Positions 14,001 through 26,800 of a stretch of DNA of 64,000 nucleotides are shown piece after piece. Source of the stretch: Anseranas semipalmata (lineage: Eukaryota > Chordata > Aves > Anseriformes > Anseranatidae). The translations under genes and the position numbers were made by a program. The DNA lies in assembly GCA_013399115.1 (NCBI GenBank), contig VXAA01006068.1, positions 1,080,945 through 1,144,944 on the forward strand, given 5' to 3'. The notes below the pieces were generated by a model that saw nothing but the letters and a program-made list of their open reading frames with translations, had not been told where the DNA came from and made no database searches. Each line of letters opens with the position of its first letter. Position 1 is the stretch's first letter.

Positions 14001-17000
14001 TACCTGTTGTGTGCTACCCATGCAGCTTCAAGGCCAGACTTGGACTTGGTCCGATTTATTCTTACACTATTTCCATGGCATCCTCCCTCCCCTGGGGCCA
14101 CTGCTGGCTGCAGAGTTCCCTATATTCAAAAGAACCAAAATGCTATATTCTTCTTGAAAAACGTCTGGACGGTCTAATTGTCTCCCTTGGTTCCTATGAC
14201 AACCACAGCAACATAAACAGCCTTGCTGGCAGCCACAGGAGGCTGAAATCTCTGCTTTCTTCCCTCCTCTCCTCTCCTCTCCCCATAACTTCTCAATTTA
14301 GAACATACTGTAACTGAATAAATATGATTAACAAAAAAAAATAGAGGTGGTGTCTAGTACACAAGGCTGGCATTCTTGCAAATAAAAATGCATTACTGTA
14401 TTTTAAGATAACAGTCAAAACATTGCCTGTTATGTCAGTGTCATCAAAGTACCTTGGGATCAACTGGGAAGAGCAGTGCAAAGCTATAAACATACAAACA
14501 GAAAGGTTTTCTCTGTCAGCTTGTGAGGCTGTAGAGTGCTGTAAAAAAATACAACAAGATTTTTCCTGGTGCCTCTGAGCACCTCTCACCTGGCTGGTAG
14601 GTTACGCATCAGGAACAGATATGCCCCTGAGTGCATGTCAGCGTGGTCGGGGTTATGACGGCTGCAGAGTTATGTGGCTGCACGCACATCGTATGATGTG
14701 ACCACATGCACCTCTCCATGGTTGCAGCTCCCATCTTTCCAACAGAAAAAGCATAAACAAGACACAAGCACAGCAGCAGAGAAACACACTGCATGGCACA
14801 GTCAATTTGAGTGCAGAAGAAGCCCTTTCTCTGAACCTCCTGCATCAGGGAAGATGGCCAGAGCTGCTGCTTCTGCTAATACACAGGCAAACTGAGGTCC
14901 AACAGATCCCAGACAAATAGCCCAGGTCTTCCTTCTCTCCTGAGCAAAATTTCTGGCTAAAGAAATCGTCCAGAATTAATTCTGGAGGTTTTAAGACACT
15001 TAAACCCATTCAGCCAATCCTGGATGGCATTAAACCATCAAAATACACAGAAGTTACAAAGAGCCTGCATGTGTCACTGCATGGGTAGCAGATGTTCACA
15101 AGTCACAAAATCATCTTTTAAACGATTAAACTAGTTTCTGATCATAAAAATGCCATGTATTTTTTAAATACCTGCTGCTGTAAATCTATCTTGTGACAAC
15201 GTAAGTTTGTGAAACGAAGGGATTGCAATTTCTAGCATCAGCACAGTCGTAACTTCTTCACCAGTGCAGTTGGTCTGCCTGAGGCATTTGTTCTCCCTAT
15301 GCTGGCAGAAAGATACAGATTCCTGCTGCTCTGAACAACTGGAAATGTAACTACATAGTTTTCACTGCAGCAATCCTCTTGGAGAAGAAATCCTCTTTGT
15401 GGGACCAATTTTGCTGTGAAGCAGACTCAGCATTTGAGGAACCAGAGCTGAGGAGTATGTGATGTGAACCCTTGGAAGTCAAGATCTGTGGCGATTCCCT
15501 CTGGACTATTCTGTACATGTATTTGTGAGGAGGAGAAGGAGGGGAAATGCATGCCTGTCCCACAGGGTGTGGAACAGAAGGTACCACCTGGCATTTCACA
15601 GCTTGAAGGACCAGCTTGTTAGAAAACTTCCTGATTACACAGACCAGGTGGAGACAAGATTAGAAATTCATGAATTAAACAAGAGAAATGGGGATGAACA
15701 CATAATCTTTGGAAAAAGAAATGCGGGTATTTCATTGGATTTCTTTCTTAAGGCAGGAAATTCACTCTAATGACTACCAATAAAACAAATTTAAAACTGT
15801 TGGGTTTTTGCTTGGAAGATTTTGAACAGGGTCCTTACACTATAGAATTATTGTACAAGATGTAAATATTGAATTCTACAATTTGAAATGGAAGTATTTC
15901 TTCTTTCCTATCTAATTTGCTCCAGTAGGCTGTACAACAAGGAGTGCTATGTGAGACTGAATCATGAATATAAAAGGATTTCTGATGCCTATATTTACTA
16001 TGTTATATAAGACTGCCTAATACATAAAGTTTGATTGTATCTATCAACTATCCATAACAAGTTTATGTTTCCATTTGTGTCTTACTGCATGCTTTTATGA
16101 TTTTGCTAAATAAGGACATCGTACTTAAAACTTTAGCATATATGAAATTAATGTTGACAAAGACAGATTTGTTACCTAACAAATATGAGAATCCAAGTGC
16201 TGCTGAGCACATCAGGATATTAGGTAATACGCAAGGTATGTTGTATCATGTGCAACTGAAGACAGTCACAGAATAAGCAAGAGGGATGAGATTTTGTAGT
16301 CTTCAAAGTTATTCATTGGCAAACAGTAATTGCCACAAACTGATCACAGTACTTTTAAAATAGGATTACAAAGGATATAAGCTACCCTCTTCTACATATG
16401 GAATGAGCCACTGGCATAATATCCTAATAGTATTGAAATCAAAAGGAGGGCAGTTTTAGAGTCATTTTAAGTTAATGATTTTACAATTAGTTGATACCTT
16501 CGTACTTTCCAAACTGTCCAACATGACTCACTATCAATAAGACACTTGGATTTAACTTCTGAGAAATACATACGAAACAAAAGCCCAAACTACCACAAAA
16601 ACTTTTGCATATTTCCCAAGTATGTTTATGGTGTGCAGGTGGCATAGATAAGCTATAGCAAGAAGGTTTTATCAGCAGTAATTACACATTTATCAGCAAT
16701 AATTACGATTCTCTTGTGGCACTGAACCATTCTTAACAATAATCCTAGCCCTGATCAACTTTAAAGTGCTGATAAAGCCCTTACAGGACTTTGATCTATC
16801 TCATAAAGTCGTTCCTTAAGAACAGTCAATACTTCAGAAAACTTGCAAACTGCTGTGACTTCACAGGGAATCTTTGTGCTGCCTAAGAAAATGAGTTGTG
16901 ATGTATTTTGCAGTTACATTGGCACTTTTCTATGAATTCACACATTTTTACACCCCAAGTGCAATGTATGCCATGATGTCCACTTTAAGCTCAGGACCAA

Positions 17001-17465
17001 AGAAATCTGTGGCTGCAAAGCATGCTTTTGACAATTTGAACTTTTCAGATTTTTATCCCTTTAGATTCTTCAGCAGAGTAACTAGGTTTCCTTAATAGGC
17101 CAATATTAAAAATGTGGCTTAATTAAAGCATTTAAAAAGAAAATTAACTCAGAGGGCTATAAATGTATAACTAGGGAATATGCCACCTCAAATGAATGAA
17201 GACCTCAGGGAAAAGTTAATTTAACTAATTGGTAGTATACTTTTGCCATACTTTCTAAGTGGCAGAACTGGCTGCACACACCAGGGTCAAGGCTTTTACT
17301 TAGAATATTTGTTAGAATGTAATTGTCCATTTCTTTACATAGCTAATTTTTTTTCTTCCAGAATATCTTAAGAAAAACATTTTATGTAAAAGCAAAAGTG
17401 TTCTCATAGCACAAAATACACTGTCAGTTGAGTGTAACACCAGAAAATCTTGAAAAGTGACATAC
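11036..17465. other. intron 3' of the PSI-like exon
   Basis: No exon of SLC2A13 or other gene is recognised. The region 13080-13400 has a non-repetitive, balanced composition that could be a conserved non-coding element, but conservation cannot be judged here. The stretch holds one TCCTC repeat. Confidence 0.65.
14257..14284. repeat. (TCCTC)n pyrimidine repeat
   Basis: Short polypyrimidine array with units CTCCT/CCTCT, directly following ordinary intron. Confidence 0.85.
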
Positions 17466-17591
17466 CTGCCCCAAGCTGCTTTCATTGTAGAATCTTTATC
17501 AACAGGGATGCATGAGGACTCGACAACACTCGATTTATTCAATTTGTAGCAGAGACCACAGTCTGGATCTAACATACATCCATTACAATAA
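17466..17591 (-). CDS. SLC2A13: SLC2A13 internal exon: cysteine-rich PSI-like part of loop 9
   Basis: This 126-base exon has a strong pyrimidine tract (CTTTCTTTCTCTTTCAG) before TTATTGTAATGG and a donor GGCAG then GTATGT. It is phase 2 at both ends, so its length is a multiple of three. Joined to the previous exon it gives [21 protein letters not shown] and continues [21 protein letters not shown]. The C-x2-C-x4-C-x2-C spacing with DPDCGLC resembles a PSI (plexin-semaphorin-integrin) module. This matches the extracellular loop 9 of vertebrate HMIT. An NKS sequon is present. The next exon, which should encode the end of the loop and TM10, is not found between 1 and 17465. The longer open frame around it runs into intron on both sides. 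Confidence 0.95.
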
Positions 17592-20084
17592 CTGAAAGAG
17601 AAAGAAAGAAAGACTTTAGCAAGACTTTGTTTGTACATGTCAAAGCCAACAGCATCGTCTAATCATTCCTGGGATGCAGATAGTCAAGTTGTCAGTGTTG
17701 GGAGACAAGATAATAGGAACTACCCAAAACAGAATACAAATAGCTTTCTCCTTCTTCTGTACCATATCCTGGCAAACAGCAAGCCCAGTTGCAAGTCTCG
17801 CAGTGAATCTTGATCAGGCTGCAAGAGAACTCACCCATAGAATGGATTTTGATTTTAAAAACCAAACCAGGATTTGGGCACATATGGATGTGGGATTGAG
17901 TTTGAAATTTTGACACCATGCGCCTCCATGCACTGAGTTCCCATTATATTTAACGGACAGAGTCAATATGTCAGTGGAGCCAATTCACATACTGGTATCT
18001 AGTGCCCCAAAATACATCCTGCTTGCCCTTCACGGCAGTGAGCAATGCTCTTGAAGATCATTCCTGTGTGTCATACTTGCCAGGTTCATGAAGATGTCTC
18101 AGATTTCATTGGGGTTCTCAAAGAGCAAGAAATGCTTACGTTTAGGCAAAGTTTGGTCAATGCAATCTTGGGAGTGATTCAAGTGACAAGGCAGTAAACT
18201 TCTTCTTCAGACTCCATTGACTGCACTGACCATGTCCCTGCTGACCCTACTGGGAGCTTAGGTGCCAAGAGCCCTACAGATACTTCACTTAGGTGTCAGT
18301 CTAAAACCTACCTCTCAAACTGAGTGGGATTTGGGCATGTAAACTATGAAGGCATTCCAAAACTCTTTATACAGTGCAAATTATCTGAAAGCTTCTGGCA
18401 CAAGCTTCCGCAGATCTTGCAAATGCTTAAGACCATTGCTACTGTGGTTAAACTACCTGGACGTTTATCTTCCCAGAAGCCATCTGAGATTTGGAGATAC
18501 ATTCATCAGTAAAGTCCCTCATATATTCTAAGGCGCAACTTTAGGAGTTAAAAATAAGAGCATAAGAAACTTCAAAACATGGAGCAAACCTGGAAATTTT
18601 AAATTAAAATTAAACTTTGAAATATATCATCTGGAAATGTACAATTAAGGTGACCAAAATACCTTCAACGTGTATACCTGTAACAACAAAACCAAGGAAA
18701 TAATTCTATTCTAAATATGTATCTTTATCACAACAATGACTCAGTGAATGAAGAAATAATCTGCTTAAGCTACTATACTGTTATAAGCAAAAGTAAAAGT
18801 AACTGTATAACAAAGTCCCAAGAAACTAAATCAGTAAAGCAGATTATAGGGATTTTAAAAGTCTGAAAGAACATTTAACATCTAGTCATTCCAACTCTCC
18901 TTACTAAGATGTTTCTAAAAGCATTATAATAAGGTCAGTTTGTAGGGTAGTTGGTAAAAAAGAGTCTGGGAAAGCATTAAAAACAATGTATTCATTTGAA
19001 CTATGCTTTTTCCTACTTCTCTGAAGTCTCAGAACTTTATGCTCTTTGTTATTGGGAGTTTTCTAAATTATCAAATTATTGCAGAATTTCCAGATTGTCT
19101 GCTTTTTAGAAACTGAATCTATTTTAAGTACACCTTCTTCTTGCATAATTGAGAGGTCAAATTCAGGTTTGAACAGCTTGCTTTTTTCTTTTTTTTTTTT
19201 CAATTTGGGAAAACTGTATTACATCAGTCCTTAATAGAGATATAAACTGCAGAAAACGTTTTTATAATGGAGATGAAACAAAACTTTCAAGGAGAAGTCA
19301 ATCATAACATCTGACAATAGTAAGCATTTCTTTCTTCTCATGCAAACATAGATGAGAAAAATATAACTCTGCAATTATCAACTACGAAAGGAAAGGACCA
19401 CTGCAATATTACATTAGAGAAACTTAGTTGCATTTCGTTAATCAGTATTAGGACAGCAATGAACAGCAACCAACACAGTTGACAGGAACAGAAGACTGTA
19501 GATGAATATTTTTTTTCCTATATATTTTATATATTTCTAATAAAATATTTTATATTTGATGCGAATATATGCTAACATGTGATTTCCAACTCGTAAAACA
19601 CCTTCCAACCAAGTTATGTTGTATATCAAAGTATCTTTTAACAACACGAATTTCTAAAAAGACTCAGGTTGCTAGCACATCCAGCATGGCTTCCTGGCAG
19701 AGAAAGCAGCCACTTCTGAATAATACGTGATGTCAAAGGAGGTAGTAGATTTTCAAGTCAACTATATGCAGATTATATTTAACGTGAACATTATGTGCAA
19801 AATATGACACATTACAGTGTCACTTGTAGGCAACAACTCTCTCAGGAAAATTTCAGGATTCAACGTTCTCAAGATTTATTCTTCTTGGGTTTTACTTCAG
19901 GCAGAAATATAGTCAAGTACACAGCACCAGCCAGAACATCAGCAAGACGCAAGAATGCACAGGAATGACAATTAGACACAATGATGGGTATCATCCTTTT
20001 GGTCTTGTCTGCTGAGGACAGAACAGGGACAGTACACCTCATCATTTACCTCAGTGTCCTCACAAAAATCGATGCATGAGGTGA
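17592..20084. other. intron, acceptor side
   Basis: The first 25 bases form the pyrimidine tract and acceptor (on the minus strand) of the PSI-like exon. The remainder is AT-rich intron with no further feature seen. Confidence 0.75.
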
Positions 20085-20958
20085 ATGACAGAACTAAACT
20101 GTGCAGGTTAACCATGAGCCAGCACTGTGCCCTTGTGGCCGAGAAGGCCAATGGGATCCTGGGGTGCATTAGGAGGAGTGTTGCCAGCAGGCCGAGGGAG
20201 GTGATCCTGCCCCTCTGCTCAGCCCTGCTGAGGCCACCCCTGGAGTGCTGTGTCCAGGTCTGGGCTCCCCAGTACAAGAGGGACATGGAGCTCCTGGAGC
20301 GGGTCCAGCGGAGGGCTACAAAGATGATGAGGGGACTGGAGCATCTCTCATGCGAGGAGAGGCTGAGAGAGCTGGGCCTGTTTAGCTTGGAGAAGAGAAG
20401 GCTGAGAGGGGATCTTATCAATGTGTACAAGTATCTGAAGGGAGGGTGTCAAAAGGATGGGGACAGACTCTTTTCAGTGGTGCCCAGTGACAGGACAAGA
20501 GGCAACGGGCACAAACTGAAACACAGGAAGTTCCGGCTGAATATGAGAAAACATTTCTTTGCTGTGAGGGTGACAGAGCACTGGCACAGGTTGCCCAGAG
20601 AGGCTGTGGAGTCTCCTTCTCTGGAGATATTCAAAACCCGCCTGGATGCGATCCTGTGCAATGTGCTCTGGGTGACCCTGCTTGGCAGGGGGTTGGACCA
20701 GATGATGCCAGTGAGGCACTGGAACAGGTTGCCCAGAGAGGTTGTGGATGCCCCATCCCTGGAGGCATTCAAGGCCAGGCTGGATGTGGCGCTGGACAGC
20801 CTGCTCTAGTAGTTGGCAACCCTGCCCAGAGCAGGGGGGTTGAAACTAGATGATCTTTAAGGTCCTTTTCAACCCAGGCCATTCTATGATTCTATGATTT
20901 TATGATCTCCCGAGGTCCCTTCCAACCTCAACCATTCTGTGATTCTTTGATTCTTTAT
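20085..20958 (+). mobile_element. CR1 LINE fragment hosting a nested CR1
   Basis: The host element runs from about 20085 to 20706 and resumes at 20907-20958. It encodes CR1 C-terminal peptides: [74 protein letters not shown], and [18 protein letters not shown]. Its 3' end is split. GGGGGTTGGACCAGATGAT stops at 20706, and CTCCCGAGGTCCCTTCCAAC begins at 20907 and continues to an ATTCTGTGATTC tail. A second CR1 3' end occupies 20707-20906. The frame is open for 251 codons from 20054 only because the inserted piece happens to be in frame. Confidence 0.93.
20707..20906 (+). mobile_element. nested CR1 3' end inserted in an older CR1
   Basis: This roughly 200-base segment repeats the CR1 C-terminal region already present just upstream ([20 protein letters not shown]). 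It carries a different 3' end, GTTGAAACTAGATGATCTTT, followed by ATTCTATG units. Removing it rejoins the host's GACCAGATGAT to CTCCCGAGGTCCC, the expected CR1 tail. ATGAT occurs at both junctions, so it is either a short target duplication or the element's own terminal repeat. It is almost the same as the end of the 48-kb copy (48293-48480), including GTAGTTGGCAACCCTG. Confidence 0.85.
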
Positions 20959-23274
20959 TCTGTCTCACTTGGCTCACTTTACTGATAATTCCATATAACC
21001 ACATACAGAGCTGGGTATCAGTACCCAGCCAATTGTGAAGTAGAAGGTATCTCATTTATTCCTCCTTTCCCAGCCCACAGTCCAGTAAAAAATCAAAAAG
21101 TTGATTACTGATTCCAGTGTCTGTCTATAGGGTTGTTAGTTCAGCTGCTCTTCAGGCTTTATTGAGTATGCATAACTGCACCTTGCAGTTGGCGTTCAAC
21201 ATAATAAAGGCTGCTGGATTTCATGTGATGCCAAATGTCAGAGGTTATAGTTACTCATAACAGTTTAAATAATTTAAAATTATTATTTTCCACAGCTTGG
21301 TTATTTTCCACAGCTTTTCTGAAGCTTGTCTTTCAGATTGAAAAGTTAAATGTCAAATATTCAAAAAACCCTTTACTTTTGGGTTAGGATTTTTTATCAT
21401 TAGCTGTATAGGGAGTTCAGGATTAGACATTAGGAGACAAGACCAATTTATGTCAGAGGAAACCTAGATTTCAATATACAAAAAGACTCAAAGCCCTTTC
21501 AAATCTAACTCGCAGCATATTTTGGCTAGGCAGTTGCTGTCCAGACCATCTAGCTTTCTTCTGTGCCCTGTTTTAGCACTGATATCAATTTTTTATGTTG
21601 ATTTGACATGGCAGATAGTCATTGTTTTTTCCAAGATGGAGAACAATGGGTTTCTTTCCTCCAAAATTCCAACATTTACTCATTACAACCGTTTCATAAA
21701 AAAGTAAACAATGGTTACTGAAGACACAGACTGAAATAAACAGGGAAGGTTTTTTTAAAAAGAAGCAATTTAAAAACAAATAAAAAAAATCACGTGTTGA
21801 AGCTGCTTACTCTAAATATCTCCAAAAATTAAAGTGGAAAAAAATTATGTATTGGTTTCAGGCTTATGTTCTTCTTCACTTCAGCCCCATTACTATTTGC
21901 TAAATAGAAATATTTAAACAATTTGAACTTGAGCACATATTCTTACATACATGCTCAGAGTGATGTAGATAAATCAGGATGCACAACCTACCAGGAAAAG
22001 AAACGCACAATATAATACTTACTCATATGTAGCTATCGACTACAGATCTCTTTCCTGTCCCCAAATGTACCTTCTTATCAGCCCTACCCAGACATGCCCA
22101 ACTATATGTCAGAATAATGAAATGGGAAAGAGAAATACTGCTACTTATTCAAACGTACACTGCAGATCAGTTATGGCATTGAAAGCTCCATACCAGAATA
22201 ATCCAGGATGTCTATGTTAAGAAGGATATTTGCATCCAATTATAAAAAGGAAATGTGTTTCTTGCAATTTATAATGAAATAGTGATACCCGTGCTAAGGT
22301 TACGAGGTAGTGTCTTGGAAACAGGTTTCTTTGTGAAGAGCCAGCTGAGAATTCCCAGACAGGATGGTTCTCAATCAGCCTGTCAATTCATCAAGATTGA
22401 AATATCTGGCAGAGATGATTTGATTTTGATGAAACCAGGCAGCATTACAGCAGAAAGGTTTTACAATGTGCCTAGCTCCCTCACAGCTGGGCTCCTAGGC
22501 AACACAAGAAGGCAAGTGTCTAGACTCCAGGTGCTTCAGCCAGTAGAGATGGGTAACAACAAATAGAGAACCAGGAACGTGAGGCTCCAGAAGTCCCAAG
22601 ATGTCCAGCTTCTTTGCAACTCAGCTGAATGAAGTCTACAGAACAGAAGCCTCAGTATCCTGGCCCCTCAATTTATTTGGAAGTGCCATGGAATGGGATT
22701 TCTGGGATCCTGCTTCATTGTCAGAGCACGTTTACTGACAATCTGATGGACAGTTAGGAGACTAGATATCCCCACACTTGCAATTCCCCACTCTGACTGC
22801 CAACTCAGTCAAGGCTTCCCATACTCTTATATTCTTTTCATCTGACCAGAGGGGAATATCTGATGTTTAAAAAGCCTGACAGCACTAACTTACACCATTA
22901 GCCATTTCTTGTCAGCCCGAGCACCACCAGCTTTCAGGATGCTCTGCTCTGGAGCAGGCTGCCTTATAAACTTTTTCTGAGGTCACAGTTTGATCCCAAA
23001 GATGACAATTCCTTCCTCTTTCAGAGAGAATTTGAAGTATATAGATGTATTATTAATTGGCTAGCTGTAGACATCTTTCCTGATACTGAAATTTTGGTTT
23101 CCTTTCTTCCTAAAAGTGTAGTTTACTAGCCTCTGGTGCAGTCTCTAAAAAGATTGAATAAAATCTCTGTGCTGTTGAAGTGACCCTCCAGATGCCAATG
23201 AAAGGTTCACAATTGCTTCTTCTCCCATTGTTTAGAATACTCCAAACTTATATTTGGATTGTCATTGTTGTCAT
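20959..23274. other. intron between two CR1 copies
   Basis: Unique-looking AT-rich sequence. The longest open frame (103 codons from 22255, plus strand) shows no recognisable family. Confidence 0.7.
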
Positions 23275-23866
23275 TGCTTGCATCAGGAACAGTGTAGCCA
23301 GCAGGACTAGGGAAGTGATTGTCCCCCTGTACTCGGCTCTGGTGAGGCCGCACCTCGAGTACTGTGTTCAGTTTTGGGCCCCTCACCACAGGAAGGACAT
23401 CGAGGTGCTGGAGCGTGTCCAGAGAAGGGCAATGAAGCTGGTGAGGGGTCTGGAGAACAAGTCTAATGAGGAGTAGCTGAGGGAGCTGGAGAAGAGGAGG
23501 CTCAGAGGAGACTTTATCGCTCTCTACAGGTACCTAAAAGGAAGCTGTAGCGAGGTGGGGATTGGTCTCTTCTCTCACGTGCCAGGTGATAGGACGAGGG
23601 GGTATGGGCTTAAGTTGTGCCAGGGGAGGTTTAGGTTAGATATTAGGAAAAACGTCTTCACTGAAAGGGTTGTGAGGCATTGGAACAGGCTGCCCAGGGA
23701 GGTGGTTGGGTGCTCATCCCTGGAGGGATTCGAAAAATGTATAGATGCAGAGCTTAGTGATATGGTTTAGTGGTGGACTTGGTAGTGTTAGGTTATAGGT
23801 TGGACTGAATGATCTTAGAGGTCTTTTCCAACCTAAATGATTCTGTGATTCTGTGATTTTGTGATT
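23275..23866 (+). mobile_element. CR1 LINE fragment, 3' part
   Basis: It begins abruptly at about 23275 inside the codons for [20 protein letters not shown]. It continues with [20 protein letters not shown] and [20 protein letters not shown] stop codon follows NEE at 23474, and one further stretch resumes [18 protein letters not shown]. The last coding part is [19 protein letters not shown], ending with TAG near 23770. The 3' end has GGTTGGACTGAATGATCTTA and repeated ATTCTGTG units up to about 23866. It is 5' truncated and defective. Confidence 0.92.
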
Positions 23867-26800
23867 GTATTTTGTGCTTTATATTTGTAAAATGACCTTG
23901 TAAGTATAGCTTTCCTACAATTCTCAGGGGTCTCTTAATTTGAGCTGCAAATTGTACCTTGCCACTTTTTGTTGAGTGATTGAGTAGTAAAAGACCTTTG
24001 TCCAACACCCTCGTTCTGCAAGTGATGCTTCTCTATCTGTCAGATTATTTTGTATTTTTTAAGCTGAGCCTCAATTTCCGAATTGTTGATTTCAAAACAT
24101 TTTATCAATTTTCACTTTTGCCTCACTTTTCGGAACCTTCAACTTTGCCTTACGTATTTTGTTATTGAATTATGAAACTATATTAATATGTTCCTATCAT
24201 CCAGTTATGGAAATACAAACTGAGCTTGGTAATATATTCTGGACCACGTAGTTCTTTTCCAGAATTTCATAATATTGTCCTACATGGGTAGCAAGAACAG
24301 CCTCTCAGAGTAAGAAGACATTCACAAATAAGGACGTTTCACAGTGACGTACTCTTTCCACTCGTTTTGGATTCATCAGTTGTACTGAGCATATGCTGTA
24401 CAATCAGCCTGTGTATGTGAAGTAGCAGCTATACGTGAAAATCTGATACACTCGACACGCAAGACATTTTGCTCATGCCCTGTCTGTCTTCTCCATAAAG
24501 GAAGTTCCACTGTTGAGTGCCTGCCGAACCCACCATCCCTGTTCTGCATGATGCAAGTATTTATGATCCTGAACAAGGTTTTCCTCGTAGAACCGTGGGA
24601 ACAATAAAAAAAACATCTTAGGCAGGAAATGCTCAATGTAGGGACAGAAGGGCCTTGCAGTATCTATTGAGGATTAGCAAATGCCACCAAAGAGAACACA
24701 AGCTGCAAATCATCACAGGCTGGAAGGGAATGTCACTTTGTGCTCTTTTCTACTCTTCCCAGCTCACCGTTTGTCACACTGGAGACACGTTCTAGGCTAG
24801 ATGGATCTTTGATCTTACCTGGCACGCCCTCATGTTTACTCTTTGCTCTCAGAATTGGTTATGCACACAATCCTCTACCTCCCTTACTTCATTTTTATAC
24901 ACAAACTCCGATTCAGTTAGGTATTAGGACCTTGTTTAAAACTGCCTCATGTTTGTGTTTGAGGTCTAGTGCTGTTTGCACATGCTTCACTGCACTTCAG
25001 GCACGACATCAAGTACTTCCTTATTCTTCTGATGATTCCTGTATTGCTTCCAAGAGCTAACCATTAAATTCTGATTAAATATCACTGGGCAAAGAATATG
25101 GGGGATGCTTTAAGTAGTTAAAATGTCTGGGAACTGCAAGATACTACTTCAAGCCGTTGTATCTGGGGCACAGGAAATATGACATTTAACAAAGAACGAG
25201 AAAAACCCAGCAGGACTTCAAGAGCACTTTCCTGCTACTGCGAGAAACCAAACTACAAAAGCTTATTTGCTGGGCTCTGCTGACAGTCCGTCAGGTAACG
25301 CAAGTATCTGATCAGTTAAGTCTGTAGGGAAAAGCTACCATTTATAATCACAGTCCTCATACTCTACCTGCAGTTCTGTAACTCACCATGCAGCTATTTC
25401 AACAGATCTAAATCACAGTTACATTCCAGTACAATCAACACTTCACATCTTCAGATCAGGCTCCTACTCCATCTAGTCCACCGAGACTGTTCTTCTGTGA
25501 CCCCTTCCTAGGTAAAGTCCCTGACCAGTTTTACCCTTCTTGATATGCCAGTCACATATAAATACATTAGCTCTCTTCAAACTTTCCTTAAAACCCTCTT
25601 TTCCAGAGACTGGTATGCCTGAACTAAGTAACGCAATTTAAATAAACTCAGAAAAATTGTTCTCAGCTTCTTGGTGCTTGTTGCTTCTGCCTTAGACTTG
25701 AAGAGTACCCCAATGGCTCATCCATTTTTCTACCTATAATACTCCAATAATGGAAACTACTCTCTACAAACATCGCTTTGCTTAAGTGCTTAGGTCCTCA
25801 TGGTAACATCCCTACTACCACGAGCACTTTGACAGCAGATTGTGTGCTGCAATGCTGACACCACACAAAAAGTGTCCTGATCTACTTGCATATAAGTATC
25901 AATCATCTCTTGTCTTAGATGATCTTTTTTTTTCTAAATTTATACTTTAGATGAGTAGGTCTTCAGATTTTTGTATTTAAATTGATGAGAGGAGTTTTTT
26001 CCTCAAATTCCATTGAAATTAAAAGTGCTTACCAACATGGAACTGACTTAGTCCTTCTTATGCCTTACGATTTTTAATTTAAATGACAAGTTTTGATTGA
26101 TAGGAATAACACACTAGCAAAAGGAAAAATATTACCAACTGATATATCCTTATTATCTACTTAATAAATTTCAAGTTCTACAGCATAAACTGTCTATCAG
26201 AATCTTAATTACGTTTCGTAAGAGCTGGCAAAATTATTCTGAAAAGTTTATATCTTTACATACTCATAATCTTCTGACCTTAATAGCAGAAACACATTAC
26301 TATATTTACAATTGCAATTCTGAGTTATCAGGATGACCAGTAGCTCAGTCACTTTGACATTGGAAACATAAAATGTGAATAATATTTTTAAAAATATTGG
26401 TTCTGTGATATAGTAACAGTATGAAGAATCCTGATGCCCAGTTTGCAGATAACTCAGATTGTTAATGAGTTAACTCTGAAAAATAAAGTACAATAGCTAA
26501 TACACTTTCTCTATATTAAATATTCTATTAATAGAGTATTTATATATGTATATATATATATTTATTTATAATAGAGTATTAAATACTCTATTAATAGAGT
26601 ATTTATTTACTCTATTTATACTAAAGCTATTTAATGCAGTAAAACCAGTTTTAGTTACTGGGCTGAGTTTTTCAGGACTGATCATAATAAAATACTTTCA
26701 CTAAATTCATAAAGAAAATACATATTTCTGTCTATTAACTCTCTTGTATAATTGATGTGTAACAGTACTAAGCATTGGTGCCTTCATCTCAGTGGTGTGC

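Noticed and set aside
14065..14085. TTTCCATGGCATCC, resembling on the minus strand the MPW of the TM10 region (GPMPWTVNSEIYP)
   Set aside because: The minus-strand reading is GRMPWK followed by a stop, with none of the neighbouring conserved residues.
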